Under the pieces are notes generated by a model. That model searched no databases. It saw only the letters and a list, made by a program, of their open reading frames with translations, and was not told where the DNA came from. Shown in pieces: positions 53,024 to 61,469 of a stretch of DNA of 64,000 nt; positions within the stretch are counted from its first letter, which is position 1, and every line of letters starts with the position of its first letter. This DNA is from Mycolicibacterium litorale. GTDB taxonomy: Bacteria; Actinomycetota; Actinomycetes; Mycobacteriales; Mycobacteriaceae. Position numbers and translations under genes: made by a program. Location of the stretch: the NCBI GenBank assembly GCA_002007745.1, contig CP019882.1, positions 2,666,001 through 2,730,000 of the forward strand. Reading direction: 5' to 3'.

Positions 53024-53866
53024 TTGACACCGACAATCGTTGCTGCCGTTCTTGTTTCGGCGCTGATGCATGCAGTGTGGAACTCTCTGGCGCACGCCGT
53101 CAGCGACCGCTTGGTGGGCTTCGCGCTGATCGGGGCGGTCGACTCGATCGGCGGGGGCGTCATGGCGCTCACCGCGGGCCCGCCGAACGCCAGCGGGTGG
53201 CCGTTCATCATCGCCTCCGCGGCGCTACACGTGGCGTACAACCTATTGCTGCTGGCTAGTTACCAACTGGGCGAATTCAGCCAGATGTACCCCTTGGCCA
53301 GGGGTACCTCACCATGGCTCGTCGCGGTGATCTCTGTGATGGTGCTCGGCAACAAGCTACCGGCGACCCAACTGGCCGGAATCCTTGCCATTTCCGGCGG
53401 GCTCATCGCGCTGGTGCTCGTCGGTGGCCGGCCCCGCCGCAGCGACCTACCGGCGTTGAGCGCCGCCGTTCTCACCGGAGTGATGATCGCGGCCTACACC
53501 GTGGTCGACGGGGTGGGCGTGGCCAGGACCCCGCTGCTGGCCTACATCGGCTGGATGTTCTTCCTCCAGGGGCCACCGATCGCGGTGATTGCCGTGCTGC
53601 GTCGACGCGGCGGGCGGTTGGGCCCCGCCCTCCGGGCTTCGGCGAGCGCCGGTATCACCGGCGGAGTGATCTCGCTCGGGGCCTACGCGATCGTGCTGTG
53701 GGCCCAGACCAGTGGCGCCTTGGCCGCCATCGCCGCCCTGAGGGAGACGAGCATCGTGTTCGGGGCGTTGATCGGCGCTGTCTTCCTGGGTGAACGGCTC
53801 GGCCCCCGGCGTGTGGTTGCCGCCGCGGTCGTACTGGTCGGCGTGCTGCTGATCGGCGTCACATGA
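53024..53866 (+). CDS. EamA/DMT family transporter
   Basis: 280 residues, TTG start. Ten predicted helices in two EamA repeats; MHAVWNSLAHAVSDRLVGFA, YPLARGTSPWLVAVISVMVL, LAGILAISGGLIALVLVGGR and LRETSIVFGALIGAVFLGER are typical of the drug/metabolite exporter family. No operon partner. A strong hairpin follows the stop. Confidence 0.85.
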   Translation: MTPTIVAAVLVSALMHAVWNSLAHAVSDRLVGFALIGAVDSIGGGVMALTAGPPNASGWPFIIASAALHVAYNLLLLASYQLGEFSQMYPLARGTSPWLVAVISVMVLGNKLPATQLAGILAISGGLIALVLVGGRPRRSDLPALSAAVLTGVMIAAYTVVDGVGVARTPLLAYIGWMFFLQGPPIAVIAVLRRRGGRLGPALRASASAGITGGVISLGAYAIVLWAQTSGALAAIAALRETSIVFGALIGAVFLGERLGPRRVVAAAVVLVGVLLIGVT

Positions 53867-53876
53867 CAAACGGCAA

Positions 53877-53915
53877 ACGGCCGGAAACCGTCCCGAAGGA
53901 CTGGTTTCCGGCCGT
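53877..53915. terminator. Bidirectional hairpin terminator between transporter and cutinase genes
   Basis: ACGGCCGGAAACC (53877-53889) pairs perfectly with GGTTTCCGGCCGT (53903-53915) over a 13-base loop. It is placed 10 bases after one stop and 12 bases before the end of the opposite gene, as expected for a shared terminator. Confidence 0.75.
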
Positions 53916-53927
53916 CGCCGGGGGGGC

Positions 53928-54691
53928 TCAGTTGGCCGGGTCGGCCTGCGCGGCAGTCTGGACGAGCGTCGCTGCCGCGGCGGGGCCGCCCAGCTTGGTG
54001 ACGACAAAGTCCGCGGCCTGGTCGGCCATGCCGTTGCTCTTGTAGGAGCTGTGCGCGGAACGGTCCAGGCCACCGGGGAAGCAGACCGGGTCACCGGAGG
54101 CACACAGCTGGATGGTTTTGCCGGCATACAGGTCGCCGATGCTGATCGGCGGTGCACTGCGATCAGCCAGACCCAAGAACCAGTCATCCGGGGTGCCGAA
54201 GAGCGCGACCGCGGCCACATGGGACGCGACCGACGCCGGCATCGGACCGGTAATGCTGGCAGGCAGGGTGTAGCCGGCCGGCACGGTGCTCGATGTGGTG
54301 TAACCGGCCACCGCAGCGCCCTGCGAGTACCCCCGAGCACGATCTTGGTCGCCGGGCACTCGGTGGAGACTGCCTGAATCTTGTTCGCAGCGTCGGCCAC
54401 CCCGTCGACGGCTTGTCCGAAGTTCAGCGATGCCGGGTAGTTAACCCCGTACGCCTCGACCGTCTTGCCAGGCAGTCGGGCGCTGAGGGCGTCGACGAAC
54501 GCCTGCCCCGTTGCTCCGACACCGGGCGATTCGAAGGTGCCGCGGGCGAACACCACCTCGACTGCGGCACAGGAATCGTCGGCCGCGTTGGCGGTTGCGG
54601 CCGGTCCTGCTACGACTGCAGCGATGGCGAGTGCGGAGAAGATGGCCGCCTGTACAACTTTGCCGGTGCGACGCACTGGTGATGCGCTCAT
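53928..54691 (-). CDS. Cutinase family protein, secreted (single-base frameshift)
   Basis: ATG 54691 begins a signal peptide (VVQAAIFSALAIAAVVAGPA, cleavage after ANA). The first frame has CAAVEVVFARGTFESPGVGA and runs to KIVLGG; the nucleophile motif follows only in the second frame as GYSQGAAVAGY, with catalytic Asp/His region PVCFPGG and DRSAHSSYKSNGMADQAADF. The break is at a C5 run on the plus strand (54330-54334). One added base gives about 254 residues, typical of mycobacterial Cut/Culp proteins. Secreted esterase of lipids or cutin-like polyesters. Confidence 0.85.
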
Positions 54692-54849
54692 GCTGTGCTC
54701 CCCGTCCTTGGGTTTGCTCTGCCATCGCTTCTGTCAGAGGTGGCAACTGCCTGCTACAAGTCCGGACGCGTGGGCCGCGATTCCGCATTTGTCAAGTGAT
54801 CTATCTCACCGGAGAAAACCAGTTCGGTGGGGATGGTTGGCCGACCATG

Positions 54850-55462
54850 CGGTGTTGGCGGGGCCCCTGTCTCAGCGGGGCGCAACTCGAGCGGGACTTT
54901 GCGGCTGGATGAGTCGCGTCGTGCGCACCGGAGACCGGACGATTCTTGTCGAAGCCGGGCTCGGATCGGAGTTTCCCGATTTCCCCGAGCCGGTCAGATG
55001 GCCATTCGGCGGCGGGCCGCCGGCATCGAGCCGTCGACGGTGACCGACGTGGTGCTCATCCACCTGGCGGCCGCCGAAGCCGAATTCTGGGTTTCCCCCG
55101 ATTTCTCACGCACCGCCATGCCGCAACCGGTTCCCGACGTGCTTCGGTCCGTGGCGTCGAGATTCCTGGACGAGTATCGCGACCACTTGCAGCCGTTCGA
55201 GACGGAGTAGCTTGCCTCTGGTGGCGATCGGCTGATGTTCGCCGGTGACGCCGTCTTTGCGTCAGGATTCGATAATCCGGTGTGGCACAATGGGTTCAAG
55301 CACGATCCGGAGGGGGCGGCCCGGGTCCGGGCTCGACTGCTCCGGGAGTTGGCAACGAGCGGTGAGTCGCTGGTCGCCACCCATCTCCCCTTTCCATCTG
55401 TTTGCCGGGTGGCGCGGGCGGGCAACGCGTTTCGGTGCGTGCCGACAGTCTGGGACTACTGA
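54850..55462 (+). pseudogene. Decayed metallo-beta-lactamase-fold hydrolase gene
   Basis: Three fragments keep MBL homology: VRTGDRTILVEAGLGSEFPD in one frame; GIEPSTVTDVVLIHLAAAEA plus EFWVSPDFSRT and a stop at 55210 in another; then GGDRLMFAGDAVFASGFDNP through VATHLPFPSVCRVARAG to 55462. The HxHxDH zinc motif is missing after VVLIHL, the second histidine region is gone, and there is an in-frame stop, so more than one lesion exists. Unlike the one-base frameshifts elsewhere in the window, this is genuine decay with internal deletions. Start unknown. Confidence 0.75.
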
Positions 55463-55471
55463 CAAGATAAT

Positions 55472-55538
55472 CCGCCCCAGCAGGGCCACCAGCGTCGGCT
55501 GCCGGTTCGGAAGTCGGCGCGGTGGTGGCCCTGGGCGG
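55472..55538. terminator. Bulged hairpin between MBL pseudogene and darcynin gene
   Basis: AGGGCCACCA (55482-55491) pairs with TGGTGGCCCT (55523-55532), extended by CCGCCC/GGGCGG (55472-55477/55533-55538) with a four-base bulge. It lies between convergent genes. Confidence 0.5.
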
Positions 55539-55545
55539 CGGTCGA

Positions 55546-55905
55546 CTATGAGCCGACCGGGCTTCGTCCATAGTTGTCGGCGTAGGCGTTGAGAACGCCA
55601 GGAAGAATCTCGACGATGCTGAAATAGCGGTCCCACAGCGGGGTTTCGCGGAGTTCTTCGACCACTAGCTCGTACTCGTGTGGGCTCGAGGTCTCCCACA
55701 CCCAGGTGTCGGTCACCCGCGCGGTATAGAACTCGGTGTCATACCAGCGGAACTCGACGCTCGGGTGGCGACCGAGAGCAGGTTCCAGGTGCTTGGCGAT
55801 TTCGCTAAAACGTTGGTCAACCGGCATCGCCAACCACTCCGGGTTGGTCTTCACCAGCATGAACACCGTCAGCTTCGCTTGCGACTCAGGCAACTTCTCG
55901 GACAT
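55546..55905 (-). CDS. Darcynin family protein
   Basis: 119 residues from ATG 55905 with GGGAG upstream. The family pattern is strong: LTVFMLVKTNPEWLAMPVDQ, FRWYDTEFYTARVTDTWVWE, YELVVEELRETPLWDRYFSI and VEILPGVLNAYADNYG. Darcynins are small ferredoxin-like-fold proteins of unknown function. The open frame upstream has no similarity. It follows the large patatin gene's 3' end, 154 bases away, on the same strand. Confidence 0.88.
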   Translation of the reverse strand: MSEKLPESQAKLTVFMLVKTNPEWLAMPVDQRFSEIAKHLEPALGRHPSVEFRWYDTEFYTARVTDTWVWETSSPHEYELVVEELRETPLWDRYFSIVEILPGVLNAYADNYGRSPVGS

Positions 55906-56059
55906 AGCTTTCTCCCAATCACTTGTAATGTGTAGGGAGAGAAACGAAGAACAGGTCAACGAATCTCTCCGCTGACCTGTCAGGTTGTCAACACCGCATG
56001 CCGACTGGCGTACGTGCACAACGTAACTGACTGCTCCGGTGGCGGTCAACCCCGTCGAC

Positions 56060-59000
56060 CTACTCCGTGAGCTCAGGTTCGGTGCGGATCTGCTTGACGC
56101 GGATCCGGCTCGATGTGTGCGCTCGGCTCGTGCGACGGGTGTCCGAATCGCCTAATCGTGACAGTGCTGAAGGATTTCGCTGGTAGGCGGCGAGTCGACG
56201 CCTTGCTCGGTGAATGACACGCCACCCGTGCCGGGAGAGCGCCTCCTCTTCGGAGCCCTCGGGCGGATCGGTGAGTAGATATCCGGCTGTGGGACCAATC
56301 CTCCTTATCAGCCTGACCAAGCTCTCTGTCTCCGTCGGAAGCTGTTGCGGTGCGTACCGCGTGACGATCCGGGCAACAATCCTGCGCTCGCGGAGATAGG
56401 GGACGATCTGGACCACCACTATGCAGAAAAAGGCGCCGAACAACAGCAACAGCCACACCGATGCCTCGGTCCACTCCGGACTATCGGCGCGGCGAATCGC
56501 GTGGATGGACACCGCCAGCCCTAGGAAGCAACTGCCGTAAATCGGTGCCCACGCTGTGGCGAGTCCAGCCGGATCGGAGAGCCTGCGCCGGTCATCGGCA
56601 TCCTCGTGCGGTCGGAACCGCCAAGATTTGACCCACGCTACTGCTATCCCGAATGCTGCTATACCTATCGCAGTCAATACGATCAATCGCGTATCGCGGA
56701 TGTAGGTGTCGTGCAACCACTTGCCAAAGTCGGCGAGAGCCGTCGCGATCCACGGCAACCGTTCCCATTGCCACCACGCTAGGGGAGCCACGATGAGAAG
56801 CGCCCCGATGGCCAAACGCCCCGTCGAGGACCTCCATGTTCGTCGGGCCAGATCGACTAACGAGGCTAGTGGCGACTTCGTGCCTGTCCGAAGGTTGGCT
56901 ACCAAGACCACGCCGACAATCAGCACTGCGATGCAGCTGATCAGGAAAAGGCTTCCGCCAGTGGTGAGCAGCGCATCGCTGCTCCCCTGTTGCCGCTCGG
57001 GTGGGTCGCTATGTCGGAGCCGATGGACGGCAAACGATCCGATTGGGATGAGGATCCCCAGCAACGCGGCGCCGTGCACAACGGACTGGGTGCGAAGCGT
57101 CGCGTAGACAAGAACCGTTACCAGCGAGGCTATGCCGACGGTCGGCACGACAGTATTCAAGACACCTGGCAGTTTCGTGATCATGCCGAGCGTCAACAAA
57201 CTAACACCTAGGGCCAGCGCTATCGCCGCAACAGTTCGTCCGACCCTCCCCTGCTGAGACAAGCCCATCAGGATCCAATATGGAACCGAAACTGCCGCTT
57301 TCGCAGTACGTGTGAGAGGCCGCGCGATTTCAAGGCCCGAACGCTCAGAGGTCAGTGTCGACACAGCTGTCGCTGCAGCGGTGGCCGTTGTACGAATCAT
57401 GAGGTCGCTCGGAAGTTGCTCTGCCACTTCCTCTCGACCTATTCCCGCCTCGGCGAACAAGGTCAGGAGTTTGTGGCCTCGATCTGGATCGCGGCTTACG
57501 TCCAACTGCTCGAATCGATGCAAGAACGCGGCGGTTTGAAATCCGGTTGCACCGTCAGCGATATCGTCTCGGATGGTTTCCGCTAGCCAGGTGACCTCCT
57601 CTTCTGCGACCCGCATCTGGAACCCGTAAGCAGCCAGACTGGCCAGGTTTTCCAATTGCTTGTCGTCACCATTCAGCGCAGCGACTACCTCCTCGACTGC
57701 CGCTGCTTTCAATGCCTTCAGCTTCGGTTGGCGAAAGAAGACGGGTCTATAGTTCGACTCCTCGAACTTGGTCGAGAGCCGTACGACACGTTTGACCACT
57801 CGATCTGCAAGGTCTTCGGGGCGCGTCGCAGTTGTCGAAGCAGCGAGTCCGCGAACCATCTGCGGTGTGATGAGCAGCAGCATCACGACCTTGACAGCGT
57901 CCAATCGTCCCCAGATCCAATCGTTCGCTCGCCAAGACCGCTTGAGGAAGGCGCCGAATCTGTTCAAGGACATGCCAGCCAATTTGTCGTCTGATCGGAA
58001 GTCGGGCGCAAAATGCTGACGCACTTGCGCGCTGAGCTGTGCAAAGTCGATTGGTCCGGAATGTGCCGAACTCTCAGACAAGTCCTCCTCCCCCAGCGAG
58101 TACGCGATGAGGGATACTTTCACCATCAACTCCAAAAGTCTGCCGCTGCCGTCGATATCTCGACTCCGCAACGGATTCGACGGATCCATCAGAGATGCAG
58201 TCGAGGTCGATCGTGGGGCCTCCGACGTGCTGGCGGCTTCTGCTTCGGGAGTCCGCTCAGCGGTGGGCGTGTTCGCGTTGAGCATGGTTATCAGCTTGTA
58301 CATCTGCTCTGCGATTTCACCCAACACCCTGCTCACCCGACCCCCGGGGGTCTCAGCGCCGTCCTGGGTTGTCTGGTCGGTCGGACACATCCTGGTGCGA
58401 TGACTTTCGAAGTTCGTTTTCAGCTGTCGGCGTGCCTTTTCCGACTGATTTGTTTGAGATCGGGCGGTTGGAGCCTCAGGGACTGCAGCTGAACCTTGAG
58501 CATCGTTGGATGCAGTCTCCTCCTCTACCAATCCCAGTGACTCGAGTTCTACCCCACCGTTGACGGCTGTTCTCCATGCCGTGCGTGCTTGCAGCAGCAT
58601 GTCGTTCGAAGGATGTGAAGATGGGCCGGCCGGGGCAACTATCACCGTCTTGAGTAGATCGGTTGCCAGTGACGCAACGCCGTGGGCGACATCCAAGCCC
58701 CACCGCCATTCCGATGAGCGGAAAGTGGCTGCCGCCGGGGCGTCTTTTGGAAGGAATGGCAGACCGTCGCTGCCGGGTTTGTCATCTTGGCATTCGAGTA
58801 TCGCTGCCGCGTATTCGATCAGCCTCGTCAGCGGCACATCCACCTGGTCGCGGATCTGGTGGGCAAGCACATAGGCGCAACGCCGCTTTCGTAGCGACCG
58901 CACGAGTTGCCATGTGTCGCCGGTCAGGAAGCCGTCGATCCCGGTTGGGGTCTTGAGTTGGCTCAGCACGGAACGGCGGGCATCACGCCACCGAAGTGCT

Positions 59001-60163
59001 TGTTCGTTGTGCTTCTTGACATCCTCGACGTAGGTCAGCGATCCTACCGACGACGACGCTCCGAGAACGCCAGCCAACCCACGCAGAAGAGTCGGCGGCG
59101 CCTCGACGCTGCCGGCGAGATCATGAAAGTCGTCTGCGTAGGCCGCGTGTGGGTGCACCAACACAAGCACCCTGCGCACGAGGGTGCCCGATACCTGCTG
59201 GCGTCGTATCGCTGAGAGTGCTTGACGAATGGGTGTATTGGCGAGGACGCCACCATCGACCGCGTAGCGGGACCGATCCATCCGGGCGCGGCACCATTCG
59301 CCGTTCACGTAATCGGCCATGTCGGGTCGACCGTCCGGGCACTTGCCCGGATAGTTGACCGGAATGAACGTCGGCTCAAAAGCGACGGGGAAACTCGCGG
59401 TCGCCCTCGCAGCCAGCGCCAGTGCCTCCACAGTTCGACGGACATTTGCGAGATCCTCGACATTCGGCTCCGCAACCTTAGCCGGTGCCGCGAACATGTC
59501 GGGGGTGGTGTTGTTCGTATGGCGCTCCGCGGTCGTGAAACGGAAAAGACCAGCGTGCTTCGGCTGGACCATTCTAGTGCCGAGGTCGTCTACGGACTCT
59601 GCCGGCACCGGTGCGAGGAGCGTCGCCGTAATCGTCAAGTCGATCGGCCGTGGCCTGGATTGCGCTTGGCCTTCATCGACGCCGATGTCCGATATTTCAG
59701 TCGTCATCGACCGCTTGTAATCCTTGATCAAGTCTAGGAATGCAGAACGGATCTTTGGGTAAAGGAATTCATCGCCCTTGAGCAAGGAAGGTGCCGCGTT
59801 TTCGAACGGGTTGCGTAAGAGATCCGAGATCTGTCCGTGCTCGATCCACATATCGCGTAGAACTGCCAAGTCTGCATTGGTGTTGGCCTGAGCGAGGGCC
59901 AGTGCTGCCGCATTGATGCCTCCAGCCGACGTCCCAGTGATGACGTCGATGACGGGTGCGTGTCGATAACCGAATGCTTGGAGAAGTCGTCGGTAATCAC
60001 TGTTGGCGGCTGTCAGCCTATTCAACTCGTGCGCAACACCACCAATGTAGACCGCGAGGCTGACACCACCATTCATCGTCACGGCAATGCGCAGTTCTTT
60101 TGCGACGGAGGGCATATCGACCACACCGGTGATACCGGATCCAGCGTCGCCGGTGACGTTCAT
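56060..60163 (-). CDS. Large patatin-like phospholipase with C-terminal membrane domain (DUF3376-type)
   Basis: 1367 residues; ATG 60163 with AGGAGG upstream. The patatin domain (about residues 22-330) has the oxyanion element TMNGGVSLAVYIGGVAHELN, nucleophile Ser79 in VITGTSAGGINAAALALAQA, and the catalytic Asp303 in YAVDGGVLANTPI. A long central region of unknown structure follows (to about residue 960), then about eight membrane helices (VGRTVAAIALALGVSLLTLG, LFLISCIAVLIVGVVLVANL, LIVLTAIGIAAFGIAVAWVK and others) and a basic tail. This matches the patatin-related DUF3376 proteins of actinobacteria. It should be a membrane-anchored phospholipase A-type hydrolase. The G+C content is visibly lower than that of neighbours, suggesting transfer. 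Physiological role unknown. Confidence 0.88.
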   Translation of the reverse strand: MNVTGDAGSGITGVVDMPSVAKELRIAVTMNGGVSLAVYIGGVAHELNRLTAANSDYRRLLQAFGYRHAPVIDVITGTSAGGINAAALALAQANTNADLAVLRDMWIEHGQISDLLRNPFENAAPSLLKGDEFLYPKIRSAFLDLIKDYKRSMTTEISDIGVDEGQAQSRPRPIDLTITATLLAPVPAESVDDLGTRMVQPKHAGLFRFTTAERHTNNTTPDMFAAPAKVAEPNVEDLANVRRTVEALALAARATASFPVAFEPTFIPVNYPGKCPDGRPDMADYVNGEWCRARMDRSRYAVDGGVLANTPIRQALSAIRRQQVSGTLVRRVLVLVHPHAAYADDFHDLAGSVEAPPTLLRGLAGVLGASSSVGSLTYVEDVKKHNEQALRWRDARRSVLSQLKTPTGIDGFLTGDTWQLVRSLRKRRCAYVLAHQIRDQVDVPLTRLIEYAAAILECQDDKPGSDGLPFLPKDAPAAATFRSSEWRWGLDVAHGVASLATDLLKTVIVAPAGPSSHPSNDMLLQARTAWRTAVNGGVELESLGLVEEETASNDAQGSAAVPEAPTARSQTNQSEKARRQLKTNFESHRTRMCPTDQTTQDGAETPGGRVSRVLGEIAEQMYKLITMLNANTPTAERTPEAEAASTSEAPRSTSTASLMDPSNPLRSRDIDGSGRLLELMVKVSLIAYSLGEEDLSESSAHSGPIDFAQLSAQVRQHFAPDFRSDDKLAGMSLNRFGAFLKRSWRANDWIWGRLDAVKVVMLLLITPQMVRGLAASTTATRPEDLADRVVKRVVRLSTKFEESNYRPVFFRQPKLKALKAAAVEEVVAALNGDDKQLENLASLAAYGFQMRVAEEEVTWLAETIRDDIADGATGFQTAAFLHRFEQLDVSRDPDRGHKLLTLFAEAGIGREEVAEQLPSDLMIRTTATAAATAVSTLTSERSGLEIARPLTRTAKAAVSVPYWILMGLSQQGRVGRTVAAIALALGVSLLTLGMITKLPGVLNTVVPTVGIASLVTVLVYATLRTQSVVHGAALLGILIPIGSFAVHRLRHSDPPERQQGSSDALLTTGGSLFLISCIAVLIVGVVLVANLRTGTKSPLASLVDLARRTWRSSTGRLAIGALLIVAPLAWWQWERLPWIATALADFGKWLHDTYIRDTRLIVLTAIGIAAFGIAVAWVKSWRFRPHEDADDRRRLSDPAGLATAWAPIYGSCFLGLAVSIHAIRRADSPEWTEASVWLLLLFGAFFCIVVVQIVPYLRERRIVARIVTRYAPQQLPTETESLVRLIRRIGPTAGYLLTDPPEGSEEEALSRHGWRVIHRARRRLAAYQRNPSALSRLGDSDTRRTSRAHTSSRIRVKQIRTEPELTE

Positions 60164-60641
60164 ACCCGCCTCCTCCTGTAGTACGGACTCTCGGCCTGGG
60201 CGAACGCGACATCTCCTGTGTTGGGGGTGTCAACTCGATCTCGCGGACACGGTGGTTGTGATGAATGACGGGTGTCGGGAATCCGTGTCATTGCAGCCCT
60301 TGCGTAGGGGCCAGCTGAATAGCTGCGCCGATGCCGTCGCGAAGTCGTTCGCGGGTGACCTGATCAGCGCACAGTAGGCCGGGACCACGTGGCGAGCGCG
60401 CGTACTGAGCTACTCGAAATCTTGTCATTCTCTACGCGCACCGAGACGAGGAGTCGTCGTCCGGGCGGTTGCGGGAGGTGGGATGGTCGCCATGCCGCGC
60501 CGCCTTCCGCAAACAGTAAGACACGCCGGCAAAAACACGTTAACCGTCCAACAGAAGATGGTTCGGCGGTGATACGCCGCTACCCGCGCCCTGGTAGTCC
60601 TAGGATCGCTGAGTCGGCAACTGTCTATTAGCTGAGGTCTG
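60164..60641. other. 478-bp divergent intergenic region, no gene supported
   Basis: Short frames are open here, but none has a credible start with ribosome binding site or a protein-like translation. The region must carry the promoters of the patatin and NlpC/P60 genes. No long repeat or obvious terminator was found. Confidence 0.45.
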
Positions 60642-61465
60642 ATGCGTCGAACGAGCTCGCTCATCCGGAATCTGTTGGTCGCTGGTCTGGCGACGTCGGT
60701 CCTCGGCGCCGGGGAGTCCGCGCTGGCCCGTGCCGACACCGGCGAAGGGGCCTACCCGTTCACGTGTAATTGGCAGTCCCTGACCGCGGACTTCGCCAGC
60801 CGTGACGAGCTGCCGCAAACCTCGGCCCCGCCCGATGACTGGTACCTCACCGACGGCAACGGTCATTATCTGAACGACGGCTGGGGTCCTCGGGCGAGCG
60901 CCCTACCGGCCCCCACGATTCCGCAATCCGCCGGATGCGACGCCACAACCTGGAAGCAGGAACGGGTCCTAGCCGTGGCGATGCGCTACATCGACGCGCC
61001 GGACAATCCGTTGGGTCTGCAATACCGGCACCATCACATCCCGGCATGGAACCCCCGACGTCGACGTATACCGGCGCGGCTGAGGAGAATCCGGACCCTG
61101 ACGCCCCGCTCGCGACGACGGCGTGGGCCGCCGGCCCAGGCCTGGACTGCTCCAACTTCACGGCTTGGGTGTACAACTACGGCTTGGGCATCAAGTTCAG
61201 CGGCGACGTTCACGAGCAGTTCGCCGGTACCGCGGGACCCATGGGTGTCCGCGTCCCCGAGGAAGGCCCATTTGAGCCCGGTGATCTGGTCTTCCTGCAC
61301 CCCGACGGGAATCCGAACGAGGCATCCCATGTGGTGGTCTATGTCGATGATGAACACGTCATCGACAGCCGCGTCAGCGCCCAGAACGTTCCCGGGGTCC
61401 AGATCCGCAACCGGATCGGCTGGTACCGGGACGCCGTTCTGGGCGCTTGGCGGCCTATCGCGTGA
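60642..61465 (+). CDS. Secreted NlpC/P60-family protein (single-base frameshift)
   Basis: ATG 60642. Signal peptide SSLIRNLLVAGLATSVLGAG, then an N-terminal region ending in LAVAMRYIDAPDNPLGLQYR. The frame breaks at a C5 run (61052-61056), and the second frame continues PPTSTYTGAAEENPDPDAPL, GLDCSNFTAWVYNYGLGIKF (catalytic Cys), GDLVFLHPDGNP and SHVVVYVDDEHVIDSR (His). One added base gives about 274 residues. NlpC/P60 proteins are cell-wall peptidases or amidases. The stop is four bases from the convergent protease stop. Confidence 0.82.
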
Positions 61466-61469
61466 TGTG

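Noticed and set aside
53447..53927. Extension of the cutinase open frame through the terminator into the transporter gene
   Set aside because: It exists only because of the frameshift at 54330; the true C-terminus with catalytic residues is in the other frame and ends at 53928.
55546..60163. CBASS or similar anti-phage system
   Set aside because: No cyclic-nucleotide synthase, ubiquitin-like or sensor gene flanks the patatin. Kept only as a low-support idea in the findings.
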